From: Nothophaeocryptopus gaeumannii
Taxonomy: Eukaryota > Ascomycota > Dothideomycetes > Mycosphaerellales > Mycosphaerellaceae
Length of the DNA stretch: 64,000 bases
Assembly: GCA_031771865.1 (NCBI GenBank)
Contig: JASISA010000010.1
Span: forward strand, 806,001-870,000
Direction: 5' to 3'
Positions 34,093-44,624 of this stretch are shown here, piece after piece; position 1 is the stretch's first letter; each line of letters begins with the position of its first letter. The position numbers were made by a program, and so were the translations under genes. The notes under the pieces were generated by a model that was given only the letters and a program-made list of their open reading frames with translations, was not told the origin of the DNA and searched no databases.

Positions 34093-34320
34093 GGTGATGT
34101 TGCCTTTATTCGCGATCCAAATCAGATGTCAAGAGGTGTTTCTTGTTGCAAAAGAGTCAGACTGAAATTGCTCATCGTGGTGGAGTTGGACTTTCTCGAA
34201 GGTTTCAGGGATTGACGCCATTCGGTCCGAGCCGACATCCCGTCTTCTCGAGTCAAAGTCAAATCTCGACTTCAAGCAATTCGAGAGCCCCGATAACAAC
34301 CTTGCAAAGACATCGTCAAT
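34093..34320. promoter_or_regulatory. Compact bidirectional HIS7/IMP3 promoter with two TGACTC elements
   Basis: Only 228 bases separate the two start codons. GAGTCA (TGACTC on the other strand) occurs at 34154-34159 and 34250-34255. This matches the core of the Gcn4/CpcA binding site TGA(C/G)TCA, and yeast HIS7 is a known Gcn4 target. A functional role here is inference. Confidence 0.45.
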
Positions 34321-34939
34321 ATGGTGCGCAAGCTCAAGCATCATGAGCAAAAGCTCTTACGGAAGGTAGATTTCGTCAATTACCCTTCCGACGACAATCA
34401 CCGCCAAGCTGCGGTCGTCCGCCGATATTCGATCAGCAACGTCAACGACTACAGCGCGTACAACCGATTAGCTGGTCGCCTGCGACACCTGGCCCATCGC
34501 ATCGCACTTCTGCCACCGGAGTCGCCATTTCGAAGGAAGCAGGAAGACCAGTTGCTTGAGAAACTGCACGACATGGGCTTGCTAGGAATCGGAGGCGGCG
34601 GCAAGGGCAAGCTCAGCGACGTGGAGAACAAGATCACTGTGTCTGCCTTCTGCCGGCGGAGGCTGGGTGTCGTTATGACCCGTCTACGGATGTCAGAGAC
34701 CGTCAGTGCGGCGAATAAATTCGTCGAACAAGGACATGTGCGAGTGGGAACTGAGGTGGTGACGGATCCAGCGTTCCTGGTGACAAGGTAAGGCAAAGCT
34801 TGTCGAAAGTGGGCCAACGACAATGATGTTGACGATTTGTAGGAACATGGAAGACTTCGTTACCTGGGTCGACTCCTCGAAGATCAAGAGGAACATCATG
34901 AAGTACAAAGATGCTCTGGACGACTACGAGCTGCTTTGA
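34321..34939 (+). CDS. IMP3: U3 snoRNP protein IMP3 (S4-domain ribosome biogenesis factor)
   Basis: Part of the small-subunit processome that stabilises U3 snoRNA pairing with pre-18S rRNA in the nucleolus. Exons are 34321-34787 and 34843-34939 (55-nt intron, GTAAGG...TTTGTAG), giving 187 aa, close to yeast Imp3 (183 aa). It starts MVRKLKHHEQKLLRKVDFVN, the highly conserved N-terminus shared with bacterial S4-like proteins. The S4 RNA-binding domain follows: CRRRLGVVMTRLRMSETV, then AANKFVEQGHVRVGTEVVTD. The C-terminus KYKDALDDYELL is typical. Divergent from HIS7. Confidence 0.97.
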
Positions 34940-35343
34940 GGCGATCATGCTGCCTCATATCATCCAAAGCAGCATGGTCCTCTCAGATGAAAGCTTTCAA
35001 ACTGCGATCTGGACTTGGCAACGGAGAGACCGGAAATGCGGACTGCTGGAGACCGTGGTGGAAGGAGTTGGTGCCTGAGCATCTAAAGTCACGTGCAATC
35101 TGCCCTGGATTGCATATGATTTTCGAGGTCTCTCGGACACCCCACCTCCTCCAGCTTCTTCTCTCCTACCTTTCCGACCCAACGCCTGAAGGCCTCCATC
35201 TCATCAAACATATCTATACAGATCCTATATCTGTTTGGAATTCGCTTTCCATTTGAAAGCAGACACCTCGGAGACCCTGTGGCCTCTTTGCACCACCATT
35301 GCTGGCCTCTTGGTACACCGGGCACTATCATGTCGTCGTCATC
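34940..35343. other. Intergenic region
   Basis: Between IMP3 and the next plus-strand gene. A polypyrimidine run near 35140-35175 may mark the downstream gene's core promoter. No gene was seen. Confidence 0.4.
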
Positions 35344-36256
35344 ATGGCAGCATCACTACCCAACGCCTCAGAGATCTTGCAGCCCAAAGGCACCCCTGTA
35401 AAAGCAAACATGATTCTAGCAGTGCCTTCTTCTGCTACACCAGCACCGCCCCATCTGTATCACTCGCAGTGGCTACCCAGTCCTCCCGAGAGTCTTCTCG
35501 AATTCGATCAGGACTGCCAGGAGCCTTCAAGAGGCGCTCCAATATTTCAATATGGACAGCACGAGGAGGGCGTTCGAGGTGCTGGAAGTGACGATGCGCT
35601 CTTGTTCGAAGTAAGTGCGCACTGCTGCCCCACCCTCCGCTTGTCTCACCATGTCTTGTGCAGCACGCTCTCGCCAACATGCATCGAGACCAACAAGCAT
35701 ATCTCGCCAAAGAGTCAGCATACCAGACTGTTAGCAAGCATTCGAAGCCATTATCGACATCTACGATTGAGAAGGCATCCGTCAAATCAAGGTCACGTGC
35801 TAAGAGGCCGCCCTTGCCAAGCCTGGCAGCCACTCATCCTGCGATGTATCAACGAGGACGAAGCAAGCCATCAACAGACATGCGCTCGAGCTCTGTACTG
35901 AAACGTGAAGTCTTTAAAGAGGTACGGCATCTTTGCATCGCGCAGGATCAGTGTCCGCACGACTATCGCTCTGATTGCTAAAACGTCGCTAGCTGGTGCG
36001 ACCGTCCGAACTAAAGCGAACATACCGGGAGCCAACACCACCATGGCAGATCTACACAGATCCAATGTGGCATATTTCAGAGACACCACAATGCGATGAT
36101 GCTAAATGCGGCTACCTCAAGATGGATACGGACCCTCACAACCCACGAATCCTCAGTCCCACCCTGATGATCGGCTTGCCACTGGGTACCTTGGTCGAGG
36201 CCGCTCACGTGTACAAAGACGACAGAGCTCAACCGAGAGATGCTCCTTCTTCATAA
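35344..36256 (+). CDS. Hypothetical protein, three exons, 262 aa
   Basis: Exons are 35344-35610, 35664-35921 and 35993-36256. Introns of 53 and 71 nt are canonical and keep one frame. It starts MAASLPNASEILQPKGTPVK. The N-terminal third is Pro/Ser-rich, the middle basic (KASVKSRSRAKRPPLP), and the C-terminal third more ordered (REPTPPWQIYTDPMWHISET, KMDTDPHNPRILSPTLMIG). No signal peptide, membrane segment or known domain was found. The clean splicing supports a real gene; function unknown. Confidence 0.68.
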
Positions 36257-37382
36257 ATTGGTCGCATGCAAGAGGTTTGCTTCGTACAGGAGAAGGACCT
36301 CGCAAGATCGACTCCAAGCCATGCACGCGGGGACCCACCTAGAAGAAAGTACGCTGATTTCATGACTCACGGCTGGAAGAACCGAGATTATTGTGATGGA
36401 CCGGGCCAGACTGCTGCTCAGTTTCTTTCGGGAGGCGTTTGTTAAGATCGAGCCTCATAGAATGACGAAAGCATTGACCCCGACGACCCCTTGCGCAGAA
36501 GAGCGACGTTTACCCGGTCTCTCGTGAATACTTCTCTTGTCTCTAAGCTTTTAAGATACCTTCTTCAGCGAGCCAAAAGAATCTCCCGCGAACAGACATC
36601 TCTCGTCGTGAGTGGTATAATTCCGGCGACAAATTTGACGTGAGCGCCGCAGCAAGTCAGCCAGAAGCTGAAGCTTGCGCTGCTTTCTGCTGGTGCGGGT
36701 GACCGATCTAGTAGTGTCCCGATACATTCGATCGTTCAAAACCTTTCCAACCTAGAGAGGGCTGCAAAAGGTAAGTTTGCATTGCACGATGTCGTCCAAA
36801 CACTCGTTCAAGTAAGATACCAATGAAAAACGAAAGCTCGCTATTCATCTTGCAACGCCATTTTCGTAGATGTTGTGCACGACCGATTGCGTCTACCTCT
36901 TTTGTTTCGTGCATGCTCAACGTCGTTGTATGTTCCCACCCCGGCTTCGGAAGCTGAGTGGGAAGCGGCCAATACCATATACCATATACCTCATGGTCAA
37001 TTGGACCCCCCTGCGCATCCGGACGATTTATAGATCTCTTATTGCCCGCCTAATTTACTTACACAGGATTGATGGGTGGGATGTTCTCTAGGCACTCACT
37101 TTTCACGATTGTCCCCAGGCGGGTGTACTCACTCAACAAGCTTTGCTTTGCTTCAAAACTTCCAAGTGCGGGTGACAGAGCTCGTTGCCTCCCTCCCTCT
37201 CTTCTATGTGAGACATTTTGAGTAGAGCGGGCACGACGACGCTAGCAGAGAACTGCGTTGAATTTGGGGGTGGAAGTGTAAAAGTCTTTGGGGACGTGGG
37301 GAGGGGGTTGGGCAGGCAAAGCTTTGAATGCAGCATATAAACTTGAAATGCTCCAAAACGCACATTCAATGCCAACCCTCTC
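36257..37382. other. Convergent intergenic region, no gene seen
   Basis: 3' flanks of the 262-aa gene (plus) and the chitinase (minus). It includes a short direct duplication of ATACCAT at about 36969-36985. ORFs are short and featureless. Confidence 0.4.
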
Positions 37383-38663
37383 TCACAGCTTCGACTCACG
37401 CCGAGTAGTCTCGCTTGCCATTCCTCCTCTTAAGTTGTCATACTTGCTGTCCGGGTACAGCAGTACGTTCTGCGTGCTCTCCAGTAACGCCAAGCCCTGC
37501 GTCACAGTCGCGATCAGGCTGCCTGAATCGGTGATGGGACGGTCGCCGCTCGCTTCCCACCACATAGCTCCTCCTAAGCCCTTGTTCTTGATGTAGTCGA
37601 CCTTGGCAGAAGCAGCCTGAGGCGAGTCATACGAGATCATAGTCTTTGCGCTGGAGTCATAGCTGTAGGACGCACCAGCTTCGTTGTTGTAAAGCACCGT
37701 AGCTCCAGCTTGAGGCAAACCCTTATAATCCCATATCCCATTCTCCCAGGAGCCGCCTCCAATGCCATTGTACGGTTTGCCAGGTCCGTCGGTATTGGTG
37801 AAGGCACGGCCATATAGAGGCATGCCAAGGATGAGCTTAGAGGACGCAACACCTTTCGCGAGGTAGTACTGAATGGCCTGCTCAGTGTTGAAAGGTGTGC
37901 TTGTCGGGTTGCTAGCCGAGGCGTAAAGGTTGGCTTGATGGCCAGCATTGGTGTCCCAAGACCCAGCGTAGTCGTAAGCCATGAGGTTCCAGAAATCGAG
38001 GTATGCATCCATCTCTTTGGTTTGCAGCTTCTCGTAGTTGACGGGCCCAGCAGGGCAGGCGACGGTGAGAAGGAAGCGCGAAGGTTGCGGGAAGGTGTCC
38101 GGATATCGAGACTGCAAATCATTGGCGTAGGTGTCGAGTGCGTTGCGGACCGCCTGTAGAAGGAGCACAAAGTTGCTTGCTTGCGTGGCATCAGCTGGGT
38201 ATTCCCAGTCGATGTCGAATCCATCAAAGCCGCAGTCTTTCAACAGCTGTAAGGCAGTGTTGGCAAAGGTCTGACGACCACTCTCTGTGGAGGCTGGGGC
38301 CTAGAAACCGTCAGATTCGAGCTCAGGGGCGATGTGAACAGCACTTACAGCGAAGTTGGAGGAGTATGACCACCCGCCAATGCTAAGGAGCACTTTGAGA
38401 GCTCTATTGCGCTTCTTTTGCAAATTCAGCTGCTTCACACAGCCATAGACATTCGTGCCAACATCGTTCCAGCTGTCTGTCAGGTAGTGCTTCTCGATGT
38501 CGGCCCATGAGTCTGTCAGATAGACCTCTCCGGACTCAGGGCGAACATTGGCGAAGGAGTAGAGAACGTGCGTCAACTTCTGAGCCGGAAGGTCTTGCGG
38601 TTGATAGTTGCGACCGTAGATGCCCCAGTTGACAAAGTAGACTACCGATTTGTGTGCCGACAT
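37383..38663 (-). CDS. GH18 chitinase without signal peptide, C-terminal SKL
   Basis: Hydrolyses beta-1,4-GlcNAc linkages with retention. Exons are 38663-38349 and 38300-37383 (48-nt intron, GTAAGT...TTTCTAG), giving 410 aa. The GH18 barrel is complete: VVYFVNWGIYGRNYQP, VLLSIGGWSYSSNFA, the catalytic DGFDIDWE (Asp131, Asp134, Asp136, acid Glu138), MAYDYAGSWD, GMPLYGRAF, and the closing GGAMWWEASGD. There is no N-terminal signal peptide; the protein starts MSAHKSVVYF directly at strand 1, so it should be cytosolic. It ends RRESKL, a canonical PTS1, which would place it in peroxisomes. Fungal class V enzymes lacking a signal peptide exist, but a peroxisomal one would be unusual. There is no chitin-binding domain. 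YLTDSW occurs twice, 14 residues apart, around residues 49-69. Confidence 0.94.
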
Positions 38664-39830
38664 TTGCAGGTCGTTTCCGTCTGGACTTGGTCTGGGTCCG
38701 GGGCGTTAAGAAGTGTGAGAGCTAGATAGACGCAATCGGTAATATCTGGCAGGAGGTTTGCAGTATCTCGTTGGCGTCAGAAGAGCTCTTAAGATTCACC
38801 CCTTTTGTATGAAGCTCATTGAGGTACTGGGACATAAAGGCTGCCTCGTCAGCGAGTTACCGGAGCAAGGCATTGCCCGCTCAGTGTTGCACTCAGGGGG
38901 CGCAGAAGAGGGCTGCTTGAAACCAAAGTCTGAGACTGACTGGTGATGGATGCCGGTATACTGTCACTGTGAATGGGAATAGTCTGGTTAAGTGATCAGG
39001 GCGTCATTCGTGAGACCCGCGTCCTCTGACCGGCAGGCATTTTCTGGCAGCAATTTTGATTGATAGCCATCAAGCGTTTCACTCCACAATCGCTTAGCAC
39101 ACCGGGCGTGGCAGTTCTCAGCTACCTATACAAAGCTGATATCCGGCCATGGAAGTCTTCGAAGGCGGACTCTCCGAGCATGTCCTTCGGTCTGCCCAGA
39201 AGGCAATATGGGGAGTGCTGCCAGGTGATGTTCATGCTGACGATGGTGTGTTGCCATCGTGGTCATCCTAGAGATATAGCCGACGGTCGAAGGTGGCGCT
39301 TTGGTAGCTCCATAAGTTGATATGGGAATAAGGCATTGTGAATATAGGTGACACGATGCTGTCGGGTATAGCGCCAGCCGACAAGCTGCAGAGGAAGCTG
39401 GCTGGTGTGGCAGCCACGGAGGTCTTGAGTGACCACGCGGGACTCTGTGCCATTTATGTTAGCGCCCGGTGTGGTGGCCACCGCTGCTACTGTTGCATGG
39501 GGCCAGTTCGACTCTGATGGCATGCTCATGTTCATCTGGGACGTGCAAAAGGCAACATGTTGATGGGATGTTGAAGATTGAAGCCGAAGTTGTCGGATGC
39601 GTTGGATACTGAGGTAGACATCTTCCCGCCTGGCCTTATAGTCTCAGCTTTCATCCCGTCCCTGACGAGGTGCCGCTGCTTGCAGCTTATTGGCTACCGA
39701 AGCGAAGGTAGGGCTGAAAGCTGAGACTACTGGCCTCAGGCATTTAACAACGCCAAGGCTCGTCCCTCTATCTGTGGTCCGAGGCTTCATCTCTTCTAGC
39801 GGCATCTCTCGCTATTGCGCTGCTTTATTA
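38664..39830. other. Intergenic region between divergent genes
   Basis: Promoter region of the chitinase (minus) and the HAD phosphatase (plus). No gene was seen; ORFs at 39263-39535 lack motifs. Confidence 0.4.
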
Positions 39831-40649
39831 ATGGCTGTTCCTCATCGCGAAGCTGATGATGGTCCCCGGCCGCCAGCCGTGAGGGCCTGCCTTTTTGACA
39901 TGGACGGATTGCTCATCAACAGTGAAGATCTCATCTCTCGCTCTATCAACGCCATCCTTCACGAGTATGGCCGTCCGGATCTTCCATGGAGTATCAAGAT
40001 CCGGCTGCAAGGGCGGCCGAAGCGTGAAGCAGACCAGATCTTTCAAGAATGGGCACGACTACCTATCACCAATGAAGTCTACCAGCAAAAGATCAGAGAC
40101 CAGCACGCTATTTGGTTTCCGACATGCCAGCCTTTGCCGGGTGTCACAGAGCTTCTTCATCACCTGCACAGTAACTCTGATATTCAGCTGGCGCTCGCTA
40201 CAAGCTCGACCTCTGACAAGTACCATCTCAAGACGGATCATCTGAGGGACCTCTTCTCTGTGTTTCCGCAGCCAAGAAGGATACTGGGCGATGACTCCAG
40301 GATAGCACATGGCAGACACAAGCCAGCGCCTGATGTCTGGCTTCTTGCTCTGGCTATGATCAATAATGATCTTCGTGAGGAGTCCGCTGACGAGATCAAG
40401 CCAGAGGAATGTCTTGTTTTCGAAGATTCCATCCAAGGTGTCTACTCCGCGAGACGAGCCGGCATGCAGGTAGTTTGGGTTCCTCATCCTGGCCTCCTTG
40501 AAGAATGCGGCGATCAAGTCGAACATATCCTCCATGGTACGCTCCCAGACCTGGATGGTCAAACACCACATGTTCCCAAGTGGGCACGGATGCTGCCGAG
40601 TCTGGAAGACTTTCCGTGCTCGGCATATGGCATCCGTATTGGCGCTTGA
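39831..40649 (+). CDS. HAD-superfamily phosphatase (HDHD1/GPP-like)
   Basis: 272-aa single-exon ORF from the ATG at 39831. An open frame extends further 5' but has no ATG there. HAD motif I is CLFDMDGLLINSED (nucleophile Asp and acid Asp), motif II is LALATSST, motif III is the Lys of GRHKPAPDVW, and motif IV is CLVFEDSIQGVYSARRAGM. The helical cap between motifs I and II is of C1 type. This arrangement fits pseudouridine-5'-phosphatase, glycerol-3-phosphatase or 2-deoxyglucose-6-phosphatase-like enzymes; the substrate cannot be assigned. Soluble, probably cytosolic, Mg-dependent. Confidence 0.92.
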   Translation: MAVPHREADDGPRPPAVRACLFDMDGLLINSEDLISRSINAILHEYGRPDLPWSIKIRLQGRPKREADQIFQEWARLPITNEVYQQKIRDQHAIWFPTCQPLPGVTELLHHLHSNSDIQLALATSSTSDKYHLKTDHLRDLFSVFPQPRRILGDDSRIAHGRHKPAPDVWLLALAMINNDLREESADEIKPEECLVFEDSIQGVYSARRAGMQVVWVPHPGLLEECGDQVEHILHGTLPDLDGQTPHVPKWARMLPSLEDFPCSAYGIRIGA

Positions 40650-41157
40650 AATCGCAAATGCCAACTTTATCGCAACGTGCAACGCGTTCTAGGCATTCTA
40701 AGCCTACTTGAGCACCCTGATAGTACTACGGCCAAAGTCGATTGGAGCTGCACGGGACGTTGACTGTCGCCGTCTCCGGGCCGGACAAGCTTGGTATCAC
40801 GTTGATACACCCCCGCAACAGTCAAAATCTGCATCGTTCCCCGTCCAATGAGTGCGTTCAGATCTTTCAAAGAGGATCGCGCGTTTCCTCAACACTGCAG
40901 GGACTAACGTGGACAGGATGAAAGTCGCCGCCGCCCTCAGTCGCTAGCGCCTCTTTCAATTGGTGACTCCACTCGCTTGAAGCCAGGCATCAAATCAGGC
41001 ATTACGCCAACGACTAAGGGCGGCGGCGACTTTCACCCTGTCCACGTTACTGCAAGATGGCAGTGTTCGACCTTCGGGATGCGTGGAAGAAGTCTCCGGA
41101 TGATGCAAAAGGCTGCGCTAAATGACAGTGGTGGCTTCATCCAAAGGAGTTGTACGA
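40650..41157. other. Intergenic region upstream of the dioxygenase gene
   Basis: No gene was seen. The start codon or first exon of the dioxygenase may lie at its right end (about 41122-41162). Confidence 0.35.
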
Positions 41158-42597
41158 ATGCGGTAATCCAGGTTTCATGGTATCCACTCTTGCACGACCA
41201 CCTCAACCGAGAGGCATTTATGTTTGCATGAGCGTTATTTATGAGGTCGATGGTTGACGACAGGAAGAAGGCAACAACCTCACTCCCCAATCGCATCCAC
41301 AACGTTTGTCAAGCAAAGTCTCCTGGCCCTCGGCCTGCTGCTCAATGTTGCCGTCAATGGTACGCCAGACGACCTACCTTGGTAGTCAACGTCTTTCTGA
41401 CCTCATCAGCTCACCCTGGCCCTCACACTGCACCCGATGCCAACCTCGTGCTTGAAAGAGCCGCGAAGAGCAAAAGATGCGCCAATCAAATTGGAGCGAT
41501 GAAGCAGAAACGTCACCTAATGCGGAAACGAGAGGCAGCTCTTGCCAAGCGTGACAACGATACCACCTATATTGTTCATGCCGAAGCACCATCCTATGAC
41601 TTCCTCAAAAATGACACCTGCATTCTGTATCCTGAGGAAACCGAAGGACCCTACTGGTACCCTCCAAGCCAGATTGTGAGACAGGACATGGTCGAAGATC
41701 AAATCGGCGTACCATTCGAGCTGGACATTGGAGTCATCGATGTGAACACTTGCGAACCGCTCCCAGATGTTCTCATTAGTCTCTGGGTATGTCAATCAAA
41801 AGAGTGCGGAAGATGACAGTGAATTGATTTGATGGCAGCATTGCAACTCCACCGGCTCGTATAGCTCGTACACGGGAAGAGATCCAAACACTCCGTTCGT
41901 GACCTTGCTTCGCCAAATAGGCATCGACGACCCCTCGAACTACGGCGACTTCAGAGTATGAGCCTCTCCTCAATCAACGTGCGAATCTCAGCTAACGACA
42001 TCCAGTTTCTCCACACCGACGCAACAACCTGGCTACGAGGCATGTGGCCAACCGATGCCAACGGCGCCACCAGCTTCAAAACCATCGTCCCCGGCTTCTA
42101 CGTAGAACGTACCATCCACATCCACGTCCAAGTCCACTCCAACTGGAGCGTAACCTCCAACGGGACCGTCAAGACCAGCCGCGTGGTCGAAACCGGTCAG
42201 ATCTTCATCAGCGAGGAACTTTCCGAGGAGATTATGGCGATTGAGCCTTATGTGAATCATACGCAGATTGAGAGATTGCATAATGCGGGGGATGGTGTTT
42301 ATGCCCAGCAAGTGCAGTGTGAGTGCAGTCGCTCCAACCTTTGGAGTATTAAATGTGCTGTATGTGTACCGACTGACTGATTGCAGCTGGGGCTATGAAT
42401 GTGGTCGATGCTGAGCCGATGGATGGTATTGACTTCAAGAATGGTGTGCTGGGGTATATTACTTTGGGTGTTGATACGACGATGATTAAGAATGGGACGA
42501 CGGCTTCGCCGAGTAAGTGATTTCAGAAAATGGAATAGAGAATGTGTGCTGACCTTCCTTACTAGCTGGTGTTGCTGTCAACTCGACTACTTCATAA
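41158..42597 (+). CDS. Extracellular intradiol ring-cleavage dioxygenase
   Basis: Fe(III) enzyme opening catechol-type rings between the hydroxyls. Secure exons are ...-41359, 41410-41786, 41839-41955, 42006-42318, 42387-42512 and 42566-42597; introns of 50-68 nt have good branch sites. Mature start AHPGPHTAPDAN follows a hydrophobic stretch STTFVKQSLLALGLLLNVAV. Conserved core: CILYPEETEGPYWYP, PLPDVLISLW, HCNSTGSYSSYTGRD, then WLRGMWPTDANGATSF and PGFYVERTIHIHVQVH. These include the expected iron-ligand Tyr (YSSY; PGFY) and His (HIH) residues. The start is unresolved: no ATG is in frame with the signal peptide in the first exon. A short upstream exon (ATG 41158 or 41122, donor 41163, acceptor 41267) would give MRRQQPHSPIASTTFVKQ..., but this is tentative. 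Confidence 0.85.
42205..42240. other. C/A-rich to G/T-rich strand-composition switch
   Basis: By hand count, + strand 42121-42180 has 24 C and 12 G, while 42241-42300 has 7 C and 19 G. It lies inside the long fourth exon of the dioxygenase. Confidence 0.6.
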
Positions 42598-42845
42598 GGT
42601 TCTGGGCCTATGGTCTCCACGACAGTCACATCACTCAACAGCAGTAGATAGAGATCGCAGAGTGCGAAGGCGTAGATGGCGTTATACAAAATAGACGTGT
42701 CAAGATGGAAAAGAGTCTCGAAGTTGTAATGGGCTCAATATGTTCAAAGAAGTCGCTCTCGGCTCTCTCACTGATATGCTCAAACAATTTCACGCTCGCA
42801 AATCACTCGCTATGCCAAACACCCACTTCCTATCCAGCTTCATTC

Positions 42846-44624
42846 TCATATCGGATGCACCATACTACTCTTCATCTCCCCGGGCTCCCTAAACAACTCC
42901 TCCACAGGATTCTTATTAATCGCCTCATACCACTGCAAAAAACTACACAAAAAATACGCACTCGACCCCCAAATCGTCGCCAAATCACTCTGATATTCCG
43001 CTCCCCATTCCACCTCATAAAGCGCAAAAATCCCAAATATCGCAATCAATTCGAAGCCTATACTACCTATAGTAGCCCAAAACCCGACCCACCAGCCCAG
43101 GACTTTGGGTTCGGGTTTCCACCATTTTTCTTGTGTTTCGAACATGAACATTAGCGAGGCGATGAGGAAGCAGGCTGCGGCGACGATTTGGGGGATCCAG
43201 TAGGCTCCTAGCTCTTGCCAGGGGGCGAGGGAGTCGAGGATTCCGGGGAGGACTACGATTCCCGTTACGCCGTAGAGGGTGACGCCGAAGAGTTGCACGG
43301 TACATGCTATGTAACCGATTTCGTAGACGTGGTGTTCGCGGAGGGCGCGCCAGGTTGGCCACCAGCGCCACGTGTCGTACGTGGATGACTGTCCTTCTTC
43401 GCCTCCGAGATCGACGCCTCCTCGGCGAGGAGCGGGGCCTTTGCCGTCGGGGTAGATGGATCCGGGGCGGAGATGGCGTTGGTCTTTTGTGTTCCAGCCT
43501 GCTTCGGGGTCGACTAGCTTTTCGCGAAGGACGGCTTCGTCGTTGGCACTGTGGTGCGGGCGATGAGGACGGATATGGCCGAAGAAGTCGTGAATTTTGT
43601 CGTCGAGAAGCTTACGGGAGTCGTCTTCGTGGCCTTCGAGTAGGCGGCGCATTGCGGCTCCGTGGAAGGAGCCGTCGTTTACGGCTTCGAGGTAGGCTGC
43701 TACGGCGCCTATTTGGTAGAGAATGGCGCCGATGAAGAAACTTAGCGGACCGCCGTATTTGAGGGTGCTGGCAGTTTCGAAGGAGTCGCCGTAGGCTACC
43801 GCACCCCATGCTACGACACCGTCGACGATGAAGAGCGCTGAGCCGATGGTGTACGTCCAGCCGGACCAGAATGCCATGTCCCAGTACGGAAATGAGGAGA
43901 CCATTTTCCAGAAGTTGTGCCCGATGTCTTTGGCTTTGCCACTCATCTTGGGCGTGTACGTCAATGGAAGGAACGAGGTATCAGCTTCCACCTCCGGATC
44001 CACTCTGGGTACTGCAATCGAATTTCTGCCCTTTCGGTTATCTCTTGCTCGCCATAGCAAGACTTGTTCCTTGGCGTTTTTGACATCGTCACTGGCGTTG
44101 GAGTCTGTGTCACTGGCATACTGCACTCGCATCTGAATATTCGTAGGGTTCAGAAATCGGCTGACAGCAGTTGCATGTATCTTATGCATATGGAACTTAT
44201 GCTTGACAGTCCTGACTTGGTCCACGATTCCAGCCTGGACATCGTCGGCTGCGGTCTTGATCTTCTCGAGAGTAGATTCATCGTGAGAGTCGGAGTTGTC
44301 TTTTCTGATGCTTCCAGAGTGGCTTCGTTGACTTCTCGTCCTTCGACTTGATCTCGAAGATGAGCTAGGTTCCCGCTCTGCCGCTGCTGGTGCCAGGAAG
44401 TCATTGTCGGGGCTGGAGAGTTTCTCTCCCGGAGCCGGAGCCGAGGACAGGTCACCGGTATTCGCGAAGTCTCGACTTATCGGCGCATCAGAAGGGCGGC
44501 CGTCATTGCTGGCTCGGTCGTTGCTGGCTCCGTCATTGCTGGCTCGGTCATTGCTGGCTCGGTCATTGGCAAACGGGTCCGGGTTGTCGAAGTGCTCCAT
44601 AGCAGACGTTCCCAGTTCTGGCAA
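42846..44624 (-). CDS. Multi-pass integral membrane protein, unknown function
   Basis: Single-exon ORF of 592 aa from 44624; a second in-frame ATG at 44600 starts MEHFDNPDPFANDRASND. The first ~190 residues are cytosolic, Ser/Asp-rich and contain a tandem RASND repeat. After that come several hydrophobic segments: DMAFWSGWTYTIGSALFIVD, PLSFFIGAILYQIGAVAAYL, IGYIACTVQLFGVTLYGVTG, IPQIVAAACFLIASLMFMFE, GWWVGFWATIGSIGFELIAI and a final AYFLCSFLQW. The pattern matches a family of fungal integral membrane proteins that I recall only as uncharacterised. No transporter signature was seen. A sharp composition switch sits near 43095. Confidence 0.85.
   Translation of the reverse strand: MPELGTSAMEHFDNPDPFANDRASNDRASNDGASNDRASNDGRPSDAPISRDFANTGDLSSAPAPGEKLSSPDNDFLAPAAAEREPSSSSRSSRRTRSQRSHSGSIRKDNSDSHDESTLEKIKTAADDVQAGIVDQVRTVKHKFHMHKIHATAVSRFLNPTNIQMRVQYASDTDSNASDDVKNAKEQVLLWRARDNRKGRNSIAVPRVDPEVEADTSFLPLTYTPKMSGKAKDIGHNFWKMVSSFPYWDMAFWSGWTYTIGSALFIVDGVVAWGAVAYGDSFETASTLKYGGPLSFFIGAILYQIGAVAAYLEAVNDGSFHGAAMRRLLEGHEDDSRKLLDDKIHDFFGHIRPHRPHHSANDEAVLREKLVDPEAGWNTKDQRHLRPGSIYPDGKGPAPRRGGVDLGGEEGQSSTYDTWRWWPTWRALREHHVYEIGYIACTVQLFGVTLYGVTGIVVLPGILDSLAPWQELGAYWIPQIVAAACFLIASLMFMFETQEKWWKPEPKVLGWWVGFWATIGSIGFELIAIFGIFALYEVEWGAEYQSDLATIWGSSAYFLCSFLQWYEAINKNPVEELFREPGEMKSSMVHPI
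43080..43110. other. Sharp C/A-rich to G/T-rich strand-composition switch
   Basis: By hand count, + strand 42901-43020 has 43 C and 10 G, while 43141-43260 has 24 C and 47 G. The change occurs at about 43095 within the coding region of the minus-strand membrane protein. Confidence 0.75.
44500..44574. repeat. 15-bp coding minisatellite (RASND repeat)
   Basis: About five tandem copies of a 15-bp unit (CGGTCATTGCTGGCT and one- or two-base variants) encode a five-residue repeat (RASND/GASND) near the N-terminus of the minus-strand membrane protein. The unit length is a multiple of three, so copy-number change keeps the frame. Confidence 0.85.
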
